NCBI GenBank assembly: GCA_964604635.1
Contig: CAZRZO010000001.1
Location: 1 to 64,000 of the forward strand
Length of the DNA stretch: 64,000 nt
Source: JAJZMY01 sp964604635
GTDB taxonomy: Archaea > Micrarchaeota > Micrarchaeia > Micrarchaeales > Micrarchaeaceae
Direction of reading: 5' to 3'
This document shows positions 43,202 to 50,425 of the stretch, piece by piece. The number at the start of each line of letters is the position of its first letter. Position 1 is the first letter of the stretch. Below the pieces are notes generated by a model. It was not told where the DNA came from. It searched no databases and saw only the letters and a program-made list of their open reading frames with translations. Both the position numbers and the translations under genes were made by a program.

Positions 43202-43588
43202 ATGAAAATGTTTAAAAATAAATCAAAAACCTTTTTTCATGGATTAACAAATTCAATAGCAATAGGAACATTAATTTTTGGTGTATCATTACCACTAATA
43301 AAATCAAATACAGTATATGTAAATACTAAAATTCAGAAAATAATAAAAAAACAAGATAACAAATTATTATTAAGACAAGAAAAATATTTAATTAAAAAAC
43401 AAGATATAAAAAATAATAATAATATTATAAAACAAAATAATCCAAAAAAACAAATATTAATTAAAAATCAAAAGACAAAAAAAATAATAAATAAAATAAT
43501 ACCATATAAAGAAAAAACAATTATATTAACTACTATTTTAAGTGGTGTTTTTTCAGTTATATTAGTAGTAGGATTTTTTTGGTTATAA
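43202..43588 (+). CDS. Small membrane protein with Lys/Asn-rich middle, unknown
   Basis: A 128-residue protein with GAGGAT before the ATG. A basic start leads into a hydrophobic segment (SIAIGTLIFGVSLPLI, about 19-34), then 60 residues extremely rich in Lys, Asn, Gln and Ile (for example KKQDIKNNNNIIKQNNPKK), and a C-terminal membrane helix (IILTTILSGVFSVILVVGFF). The topology implies both ends in the membrane with a basic loop between. I do not recognise a family; the low-complexity middle will mislead database searches. It is a single-gene unit after the artificial gap. Confidence 0.6.
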   Translation: MKMFKNKSKTFFHGLTNSIAIGTLIFGVSLPLIKSNTVYVNTKIQKIIKKQDNKLLLRQEKYLIKKQDIKNNNNIIKQNNPKKQILIKNQKTKKIINKIIPYKEKTIILTTILSGVFSVILVVGFFWL

Positions 43589-43702
43589 TATATTAAAATA
43601 ATGTTTTAAAAATATAAAAGGTAAATATTAATAAACAATATAATAATTTCTATTAATTATTTAATAAAATTATTATAAAGTGAATAATAAAAAATTTAGA
43701 TT

Positions 43703-44140
43703 TTATATTACTGCTTTATCTCTATCTTCAACTACTATTTTTTGAGATTTTTCAACATTTTTTGGATAATGTTTTACATATCCTTTTCCTCTTCTTTTTA
43801 TATTAAATTCAATTTTTTCTGCTTCAAACAATTCTGTTATATATTTCACTGCTTGTTTTCCATTAAATGCTTTGCATGAAAAAATATCTAATGAAACATA
43901 AGAATCTGCTGGAAATGTATGTATTGAAATATGACTCTCTATTAATATAACAAAACCTGTTAAACCACCTTGATCAAATGAATTCTCAATTTTTGGTATA
44001 ATTGTAAGTATTGGTTTTGAAAACTTATGCACATTTATCATTGCTGGAAGTTCATCTAACAATTTATAAATTAAATCATAATCTAGTAATTTTTCTTTAT
44101 TGCATCCATACATATCTAAAGTTAAATGTGGTCCTAACAT
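43703..44140 (-). CDS. SpeD/SpeH-family pyruvoyl decarboxylase, copy 2
   Basis: A 145-residue proenzyme-like protein. Self-cleavage would occur at Glu68-Ser69 in VILIESHISIHTFP; the processing His74 and catalytic Cys89 (LDIFSCK) are present. It differs from copy 1 in having HTFPADS where copy 1 has HTWPESN, and in a longer, charged C-terminus (about residues 108-145, KRRGKGYVKHYPKN and onward). It also has the MLGPHLTLDMYGC start typical of many archaeal AdoMet decarboxylases. Either copy could be the AdoMet enzyme while the other has switched substrate, as known for arginine-specific relatives. It is an isolated gene upstream of tRNA-Leu. Confidence 0.85.
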   Translation of the reverse strand: MLGPHLTLDMYGCNKEKLLDYDLIYKLLDELPAMINVHKFSKPILTIIPKIENSFDQGGLTGFVILIESHISIHTFPADSYVSLDIFSCKAFNGKQAVKYITELFEAEKIEFNIKRRGKGYVKHYPKNVEKSQKIVVEDRDKAVI

Positions 44141-44316
44141 AGTTTCACTTTTATTTTCATTAAAAATTTTAGTTGTCTTTATTTTTTTATTTTTATTTTA
44201 TTCATTAACATATAAAAGATTTTCTAAAATTAATAAACAAAAGTAAGCATATGAATTAATTTATATTAAACATATAAATGAAATATATATACTTTTTATT
44301 TATTAAATAACAAAAA

Positions 44317-44403
44317 TGCGGGAAGTGAGATTCGAACTCACGCATCCACTAATGAAAATGGGCCCTAAACCCATCGCATTTGACCGGGCTCTGCCATTCC
44401 CGC
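44317..44403 (-). tRNA. tRNA-Leu(TAG), no intron
   Basis: On the minus strand, acceptor GCGGGAA/TTCCCGC with discriminator A, D stem GCA/TGC, anticodon stem ATGGG/CCCAT, loop TTTAGGG giving TAG, a long class II variable arm and T arm GTGAG-TTCGAAT-CTCAC. It is the only intron-free tRNA among the five in the window. Confidence 0.93.
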
Positions 44404-44539
44404 TTAAATAATTAAAGAACAAATAAATTTATTAATAGTTATCTTTATTAAGAATATTAATAATTGATTTTTTGTGCTCTATTTTATATTATTATTATAA
44501 TTAGATCTGACTTTTTCTAAGTTTTATGCTTAATTTACC

Positions 44540-44570
44540 AAAATACTTAAATAGTTATCTATATAAACTA
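44540..44570 (+). promoter_or_regulatory. Candidate promoter of the secretion-like cluster
   Basis: The stretch contains ACTTAAATAG and then TATATAAACTA, both close to archaeal TATA boxes, about 90-120 bases before the first gene of the nine-gene unit. A start about 25 bases downstream would give a leader of roughly 80 bases. No comparable element is seen within the cluster, in line with one long transcript. Confidence 0.35.
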
Positions 44571-44686
44571 TAATATACTTTAGTATATGTTTTAATAGAT
44601 AAGTAAATGGTGATAAAATTAAACAAAACACAAAAAAATTAGATAAACAAAATAAAAACAATAAAACTATTTTGATAATATTTGAA

Positions 44687-45037
44687 ATGATTAAATATAT
44701 GATATTTCCTTTATTTTTTATTAGTTTAATAGTAACTAATAGTAATGCAGCAATGTTTTCTTTTGGTATATTAAATCAATTAAATTATATTAAAATAATT
44801 TTAGATCAAACAGGTCCTGTATTAAGTGCTATTTTATTTATCATAGCAGGAATATTTTATGCAATTGGACAGTTATTACCACCAGATAAAAAAGCTAATT
44901 TTCATACTGCTGCAATAAATATAATTATTGGAGCTATTGTTGTTGCAGTATTAAGTGTTGCATCAACATCTTTTGCAACAGCATCTACTCATTTACTAAG
45001 CAATTTCACAATTAATTCCATTTCAAATGTAACATAA
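44687..45037 (+). CDS. VirB2/CedA1-like two-helix pilin precursor
   Basis: A 116-residue secreted membrane protein. Residues 1-22 form a signal peptide ending near SNAA; the mature part has two hydrophobic helices (about 44-64, VLSAILFIIAGIFYAIGQLL, and 75-95, AINIIIGAIVVAVLSVA) joined by a short basic loop (PPDKKANFH). Signal peptide plus two helices with a positive loop is the design of conjugative pilins of the VirB2/TraA type and of archaeal CedA1/TedC filaments. I use ATG 44687; a TTG at 44672 would add five residues without a ribosome-binding site. It heads a unit whose next gene is a polytopic channel-like protein. Homology is proposed from topology and context, not alignment. Confidence 0.65.
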   Translation: MIKYMIFPLFFISLIVTNSNAAMFSFGILNQLNYIKIILDQTGPVLSAILFIIAGIFYAIGQLLPPDKKANFHTAAINIIIGAIVVAVLSVASTSFATASTHLLSNFTINSISNVT

Positions 45038-45058
45038 TCTAAATACAAAATTGATAAT

Positions 45059-46087
45059 ATGTTTGTTTTTAATGGATATTTTATTGGATTCAGTATAATT
45101 AGTATAATGCTAATTGTTGCAGGAATTATATTGGGTTTAGGTATTGCACTAAATGAAAAAACATTAAAAGAATTTGGAAAATCAGAATTATTTCAATCAT
45201 TAATTAATGGTGCTATACTCTCTAGTTTATTCTTAATCTTTAGTAAGGGCGGTTTAATTACAAATATGATTAATAATATTGTTTTAAAAAGCTCAACAAC
45301 ATTATCTTGTCCTGGATTTGAAAGTACAAATTATGCTATTTGCTTTGCATATAATTTTCTTACGGGTTTAAATGGTTTTGCTATAAATGGTGTGCATTTT
45401 TTATCTTTATTTAATGAGGTTAGCGTCATGCTACTTTCTATTTCATCAATATATGTAATTTTAGCATTAATTGCATCATTAAAATTTAATTTTATTATTG
45501 GAATTAGTTTATCAACTATTTTTACACCATTATTAAGTGTTTTAAATCACGTACTTACAAGTTTAGTATTTGCACTTTTAAGTATAGAAGTTCAAGCATA
45601 TTTATTAAAATTTGCTGGTATTGTTTCAATTAGTATTCTATTACCACTTGGAATAATATTACGAACATTTTATTTTACACGAAGATTAGGCGGAACTATA
45701 ATTGCAATTTCAATTGGTTTCTTCTGTATTTTTCCATTAACTTATCTTCTAAATGCCCAATTAATTTATTCTTATTCCTCAGATACCTTTTTATTAAATA
45801 ACCTTTTACAAAATACTTCTCAATTGAAATCTAATATTTTAGATCAAACACCAGTAACTAGTAATTCAATCCCATTACAATTTATCACAACATTAAATAC
45901 AAACATTACTAATTTCTTAAATTATTTTTGGAATAAAATAAACGAAATAATTAGTGAATTAGCATTAATAATTGTTGAAATTTTCTTTTTGCCAATATTA
46001 AGTTTAGTTTTAACAATGGTTTCAATAAGAGAATTTGCAAAAATATTAGGTACTGAAATTAGTTTTGGCAAATTTGACCTTTTTTAA
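45059..46087 (+). CDS. Polytopic membrane protein, VirB6/CedA-like
   Basis: A 342-residue protein with about eight membrane helices (roughly residues 5-30, 44-64, 118-138, 139-158, 160-180, 184-204, 210-232, 303-326). Between helices 6 and 7 is the motif LRTFYFTRRLGGTIIAISIG, an Arg-rich turn before a Gly-rich helix that I associate with archaeal VirB6/TrbL-like proteins; this is from memory. The extracytoplasmic loop after helix 2 has two Cys (TLSCPGFES; YAICFAY). In type IV secretion and in the Ced/Ted DNA importers a protein of this kind forms the inner-membrane channel under the pilin. It starts 21 bases after the pilin-like gene. Confidence 0.65.
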   Translation: MFVFNGYFIGFSIISIMLIVAGIILGLGIALNEKTLKEFGKSELFQSLINGAILSSLFLIFSKGGLITNMINNIVLKSSTTLSCPGFESTNYAICFAYNFLTGLNGFAINGVHFLSLFNEVSVMLLSISSIYVILALIASLKFNFIIGISLSTIFTPLLSVLNHVLTSLVFALLSIEVQAYLLKFAGIVSISILLPLGIILRTFYFTRRLGGTIIAISIGFFCIFPLTYLLNAQLIYSYSSDTFLLNNLLQNTSQLKSNILDQTPVTSNSIPLQFITTLNTNITNFLNYFWNKINEIISELALIIVEIFFLPILSLVLTMVSIREFAKILGTEISFGKFDLF

Positions 46088-46098
46088 TAAATGATTAT

Positions 46099-46854
46099 AT
46101 GAACAAAAATATTATTAAAAATAATGAGCAAATAATTGTTTATTTATTTGGAATTTTTTCAATTATTAGTTTAATTGCTGGTGTTATAATTTTAAATTCA
46201 TTTTTAATTGGTTTATCATTATTCTTGGGTTTTTCATGTTTTATTTTATATAAAATGTGGGATATTATTGAAAATGTTATTTTTAAACATTCAAATTTAA
46301 TTCAGGTTTTCAATGGTTATGAATTAAGCAATAATAGATATGTTGCAATAAGAAAAATAAATAAATTTTTTAGTGCAACTTCTATTGCATTAATAAAAAT
46401 AAATGAAACAGATATAGACAAAATAAAATTAGAAAATATTATTGCAAATATCAATATTCCATTTAAAATTGTTATACAAATAGAAAAAGTAAATCTTGAA
46501 AAATTATTAGATAATTTAAAAACGAAATTATATTCAAAACAAATAATTATTTCAAAACTTGAAAATTCATCAAATAAAAAATTTGGTATAAAAATAGAAC
46601 AAGCAAAAAAATATATTAGCGGAATAGAACAAGATATAAAAAATATTGAATTAGGATTAACACCACTTAAATTATGTTATTATATTATGACTTCAGCATT
46701 ATCTGAAAATAAATTTATTGCTGAAGAAGAATCAAAACAGCATATTAAAACAATTACAAATCAATTTAATGCAATTTTTTCTTCATATTCAGAAATAGTA
46801 TATGGTAATGAACTTTTAAGATTATTAGAACTTGATTCAGAAATAGTGTTTTAA
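46099..46854 (+). CDS. Membrane protein resembling VirB3 plus the N-terminal part of VirB4
   Basis: A 251-residue protein with two adjacent membrane helices (about residues 12-32 and 34-52), as in VirB3/PrgI-like proteins, then a soluble domain (about 65-251). The soluble part, with FSATSIALIKINETD, IPFKIVIQIEKVN, a long coiled helix (EQAKKYISGIEQDIKNIEL) and ALSENKFIAEEESKQH, has the order of a VirB4 N-terminal region. The ATPase gene follows with TAA and ATG sharing a base (TAATG), so translation is coupled. Together the two genes would make one VirB3-VirB4-like unit in two chains. The assignment is structural inference; no catalytic motif lies here. Confidence 0.5.
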   Translation: MNKNIIKNNEQIIVYLFGIFSIISLIAGVIILNSFLIGLSLFLGFSCFILYKMWDIIENVIFKHSNLIQVFNGYELSNNRYVAIRKINKFFSATSIALIKINETDIDKIKLENIIANINIPFKIVIQIEKVNLEKLLDNLKTKLYSKQIIISKLENSSNKKFGIKIEQAKKYISGIEQDIKNIELGLTPLKLCYYIMTSALSENKFIAEEESKQHIKTITNQFNAIFSSYSEIVYGNELLRLLELDSEIVF

Positions 46855-48242
46855 TGAATTTAACTTATATATCAAACTCAAAAAAATTAATTAATTCAAT
46901 CCCACTGCAGGTGATGTCAGAACCAGATTTAAAAAATGATGAGGATTATTTGAATGGTATTTATTTAGGCAAAACAAAAATATATAATATTCCATTCTTC
47001 TTAAATTTAAATTTATTAACTAGTCCACATATTGCAATTGCTGGAATGACTGGATCTGGTAAAACTTATATGTTAAAAAATTTTATAATTAGAAATTATA
47101 TTTATAAAAAAACAAATATTTTAGTTATTGATTTAAATGGAGAATATGAAGAAGTAATAGAATTAATATCGGGTAAAATATATAAATTAGGCAAAGATTT
47201 TAAAATTAATTTGTTTGAGTTTTTGGATCAAGATAAAGATAAAGCAATGAAAAGTGTATTAAAAATAATTTCATCAATAATTAAAATTAATGAAACAGAA
47301 CAAGCTTTTCTTTATGATTTATTAATAAATTTATCAAGCAAAGAAAAAACAATTAATTTAAAAAAATTAATAAATAATATCAATGACAATAATTTTAAAA
47401 TATTAAAATTAAAATTAAATCAACTGATTAGTTCAAGTTTATTTGCAGAAAATTCTTCATTTAAACTAAATTCATTATTTATTGGAGTAGTAAGTATTGA
47501 TCTTTCAAAGTTAGAAAGTGATTTAGAAAAAAACTTTGTTTCATATATATTAATTAGATCTATCTCTGAAAATCTGAATAAATCTAAATTTAATCAAAAA
47601 ATAAATAATTATATTATTTTAGATGAAACATGGAAATCATTAGAAAATATTTATTTATCAAGACTTTTTAGAGAAGGCAGAAAATATGGTTTTAGTATTA
47701 TTGTTGCGAGTCAACTTGTTACTGATATTAATAATGTAATAATTGCTAATTCTTCATCTATATTTCTTTTTAAAATTCAAAATACTGACGATTTTAAAAT
47801 TTTAAATAATATTGGAATTATAGATAAAACAGATATGAAAAATCTGTTGAATTTAAATAGAGGAGAATGTTTTGTATACCTCTCTTTCAAAGAAGAGAAT
47901 AATAGAATAAAAAAATTTGTTATTAAAAAAATTGATGGACTTCTTTTATATGATCATAAATTTATTATTGCTGATAATATGGAACTAAATATTTCGAATG
48001 AAAAATTTGATAGAATCACAAAATGTCTTGAATTAGATAATGAACTGAAATTAAAAATTATTAATTTTATTGATGAAAATGAAAAGGATATTGATATTAT
48101 ATCATTTTTGGAGTTTTTAATTTCTCTAAATATTAATAGACCTCTGATTATCTCATATTTAAAACAAATTGGAGTAAGCGACATAGATATAATCAATACT
48201 TATGAAAAAATAAAATTAATTTTAATTAACAAAAAAACATAG
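46854..48242 (+). CDS. VirB4/HerA-type secretion ATPase (motor domain)
   Basis: A 462-residue ATPase. Walker A GMTGSGKT is at residues 64-71, a second conserved strand ILVIDLNGEYEEVIEL at 89-104, Walker B NYIILDETWKSL at 252-263, and the following LSRLFREGRKYGFSIIVASQ with two Arg is the arginine-finger/sensor region found in VirB4, TraC and related motors. The start matches the beginning of a VirB4 motor domain (EPDLKNDEDYLNGIYLGK) rather than a full protein. A helical tail of about 100 residues (from 375) is extra. It probably drives assembly of the pilin and/or DNA or protein transfer. It overlaps neighbours on both sides. Confidence 0.85.
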   Translation: MNLTYISNSKKLINSIPLQVMSEPDLKNDEDYLNGIYLGKTKIYNIPFFLNLNLLTSPHIAIAGMTGSGKTYMLKNFIIRNYIYKKTNILVIDLNGEYEEVIELISGKIYKLGKDFKINLFEFLDQDKDKAMKSVLKIISSIIKINETEQAFLYDLLINLSSKEKTINLKKLINNINDNNFKILKLKLNQLISSSLFAENSSFKLNSLFIGVVSIDLSKLESDLEKNFVSYILIRSISENLNKSKFNQKINNYIILDETWKSLENIYLSRLFREGRKYGFSIIVASQLVTDINNVIIANSSSIFLFKIQNTDDFKILNNIGIIDKTDMKNLLNLNRGECFVYLSFKEENNRIKKFVIKKIDGLLLYDHKFIIADNMELNISNEKFDRITKCLELDNELKLKIINFIDENEKDIDIISFLEFLISLNINRPLIISYLKQIGVSDIDIINTYEKIKLILINKKT

Positions 48243-48250
48243 TGAATTTT

Positions 48251-48928
48251 ATGATCAATAATATGTTATCTTCTTCATTCATTGTAAGCTGTGAACTAAA
48301 TAATAATTTTAATATTAATAATTTAAAATTAGTTTTTAATAGTTTTCCTGCATTAAGATTAATTTCTTATGGTACTAGTTTGAAATATATTATTAAAGAA
48401 AATATAGATTTGAATAATAAGAAAAAAAATATAATTAACAACGAAATAGAATTTCATAAAAATCAAATTATTTATAGATTTTTTTTTGATTATCCAGATA
48501 AGTGGATTTATAACCAGAATTTATTAAAATTTATTTCAATTTTAGCAATTGTTAATGATTATTATACTATTAAATTAAATTCATTATATCAATATATCAC
48601 TAAAGTTTTATATGAATTTTCTAATAATTTTCATAAAATAAATTCTTATAAATTTCTAGAGCATTATCCAAATCAAATTATTGAAGATGTAAATACTACA
48701 AATCTTATTCTTTCAAAGCAGTTATTAAATTTAAATAAACTTCTTAAAAAAACAAATGAAAATTTAAATTCATGTAAATTATTTTGTAATAATTTGATTG
48801 AAAAAGTAATGCATGAAAATATTAATAATAAAGAAATTATAATCCATTCATTAACAGAATTTAATATCAACCCTACATTAACAACAAAAATAATAGATAT
48901 TATCAAAGAAAAAAACATTGATGAATAA
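48251..48928 (+). CDS. Unknown soluble protein of the secretion-like cluster
   Basis: A 225-residue protein from ATG 48251, which has GTGAA just upstream; the in-frame GTG at 48242 is probably only that site. It has no membrane segment. The first 100 residues look alpha/beta (SSSFIVSCELNN; LRLISYGTSLKYII; IIYRFFFDYPDKWIY), the rest helical, with a long amphipathic stretch (LNLNKLLKKTNENLN) and a small closing helical bundle. It lies between the VirB4-like motor and a bitopic protein with TAATG overlap to the latter, so it is likely a cytoplasmic accessory or adaptor of the apparatus. I do not recognise the family. Confidence 0.55.
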   Translation: MINNMLSSSFIVSCELNNNFNINNLKLVFNSFPALRLISYGTSLKYIIKENIDLNNKKKNIINNEIEFHKNQIIYRFFFDYPDKWIYNQNLLKFISILAIVNDYYTIKLNSLYQYITKVLYEFSNNFHKINSYKFLEHYPNQIIEDVNTTNLILSKQLLNLNKLLKKTNENLNSCKLFCNNLIEKVMHENINNKEIIIHSLTEFNINPTLTTKIIDIIKEKNIDE

Positions 48929-49920
48929 TGAATAAAATAATTAAAAATTATAAAATAATCCTTTTATTAATCATATCGATATTTTTAATTTCAATAATTT
49001 TTATAAACAATCAAATAAATTACAAATGTCATAATTTATGTATAACAGCATTAAAAATCCAAAATAATTTTATTCAAATGCAATTAAATTTAAATAAAAT
49101 AAAGTTAACTAATGGATCAATTAATTTAATTTTAAATAATAAATATTATTTAAATACAAAAACAAATGAAAATGCAAGTTTAAAAATTTATATGCCATTA
49201 AAACTTGGATACAATAATTTAATAATAAACTCAAAAAAAGGAAAAGTAAAAATACATTTTATTTATTTAACTAGTTTTGTTAATTTATTATATATTTTAA
49301 TCAGTATTCTTGTTTTATTACTAATTAGATTAATTGCAGATGCTAAATTTAATTCAAAAATAATATTATTAAGAACAAGCAATAGAATATATAAAACACC
49401 AAAATTAATCAACATAACGCTTGAAGAAATGGAAAATATTATTAAAAAAATAATAATTTCGATAAATAGAAATAAATTAAATAAGCATATGGCTGTTGAT
49501 TTCAAAGAAATAAAAAATGAATTTTGTAAAATTTTGAATGTTGAAAATTCTTATTTGATTGATGATGAACTTTGGTATTTGATTAGATTATTAGAAAATG
49601 AAAATATATTAAAAATATATAATGACTTTGTTTGCATAAGTGAAAATATAAATAAAGAACTTGTATCTAGATTTGTTTATGATAAATTATTATATGAAGG
49701 TTTATTTAAAAATAGTAAAAATATTTTAGGAACAAATAGTTTTATATTCTCAAATAACATTAAAATAAAAAACATAAAAATAATTATCAAGAATAAAGGT
49801 ATTTTAAGAATTGCTGATTTTGATTCATTGACTAACAGATTTAGATTTATATGTAAAAAAAATAATGCAATTTTATTATTTTTGGAATTGAATAATTATG
49901 TAGAGGTATATACATGCTAA
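48928..49920 (+). CDS. Bitopic membrane protein with small outside domain and cytoplasmic tail
   Basis: A 330-residue protein. A first helix at about residues 9-26 (a signal anchor or signal peptide) is followed by an 80-residue beta-rich outside domain with a C-x3-C pair (CHNLC), then a second helix at about 111-135 (LLYILISILVLLLIRLI) and 190 cytoplasmic residues. The last part has helical segments and a possible winged-helix-like pattern (FCKILNVENSYLIDDELW; SRFVYDKLLYEGLF). This topology suits a scaffold linking the outside of the membrane to the cytoplasmic motors. It begins at the stop of the preceding gene and overlaps the next by 7 bases. The family is not recognised. Confidence 0.55.
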   Translation: MNKIIKNYKIILLLIISIFLISIIFINNQINYKCHNLCITALKIQNNFIQMQLNLNKIKLTNGSINLILNNKYYLNTKTNENASLKIYMPLKLGYNNLIINSKKGKVKIHFIYLTSFVNLLYILISILVLLLIRLIADAKFNSKIILLRTSNRIYKTPKLINITLEEMENIIKKIIISINRNKLNKHMAVDFKEIKNEFCKILNVENSYLIDDELWYLIRLLENENILKIYNDFVCISENINKELVSRFVYDKLLYEGLFKNSKNILGTNSFIFSNNIKIKNIKIIIKNKGILRIADFDSLTNRFRFICKKNNAILLFLELNNYVEVYTC

Positions 49921-50108
49921 ATCTACTTATTATTTTTATAAAATTTGGATTATTTACAACAATTTTAGTTAGTTGCATAAGTAACATCCTTATTGGTTAT
50001 GGATATTTAAAAGGAAATAAATTTGCTTTCGAAATAGGAAAAAAAATAATTTACTCTACTTTATTTTTATTTATTATTTCTTTAACTGTTTTTGCAATAT
50101 ACAAATAA
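49914..50108 (+). CDS. 64-residue two-helix membrane protein
   Basis: A very small protein with two membrane helices (about residues 3-28, LIIFIKFGLFTTILVSCISNILIGYG, in pieces, and 43-62, IIYSTLFLFIISLTVFAIY) and a short basic/polar connector (LKGNKFAFEIGKK). GAGGT precedes the ATG, which lies inside the end of the upstream gene. Two short helices with a basic loop recall pilin-like or VirB3-like subunits, but there is no signal peptide. It is retained here because it is cleanly placed in the overlapping gene string. Confidence 0.6.
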   Translation: MLNLLIIFIKFGLFTTILVSCISNILIGYGYLKGNKFAFEIGKKIIYSTLFLFIISLTVFAIYK

Positions 50109-50127
50109 TTTAAATTTGAGTGATATT

Positions 50128-50421
50128 ATGGATAATATAATTAATTTTTATGAAAAAATAGGACATTCTTTTTTTATACTATTGATCAGTTTAAGTTCTT
50201 GTTTAATATTTATTTTTATAATCAATTCTTTTTTTAAAATATTTGATTTTTTTAATTTAATTTTTTATTTTTTTGTAATTAGTTTTATTTTTATTGTTTT
50301 CTATAGAATTTTAGTATTAGATAAAAAAGTTTTTATAGACTTTAATACAAAAATAATTATTACTTTAAATATTTTCTTAATTCTAATCAGCTTCTTATTA
50401 TTATATTTAAAATTTATATGA
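50128..50421 (+). CDS. 97-residue membrane protein with three helices
   Basis: From the ATG at 50128, set by GTGAT three bases upstream (a TTG twelve codons earlier would run into the previous gene). Hydrophobic segments are at about residues 13-33 (FFILLISLSSCLIFIFIIN), 38-62 (FNLIFYFFVISFIFIVFYRIL) and 75-95 (IIITLNIFLILISFLLLYL). It is followed after 4 bases by the large ATPase. Membrane proteins of this size sit beside motor ATPases in many type IV systems, but no family is recognised. Confidence 0.6.
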   Translation: MDNIINFYEKIGHSFFILLISLSSCLIFIFIINSFFKIFDFFNLIFYFFVISFIFIVFYRILVLDKKVFIDFNTKIIITLNIFLILISFLLLYLKFI

Positions 50422-50425
50422 TTTT

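Noticed and set aside
43202..43588. The small Lys/Asn-rich membrane protein as part of the secretion-like cluster
   Set aside because: It is separated from the cluster by an oppositely oriented SpeD gene and a tRNA gene.
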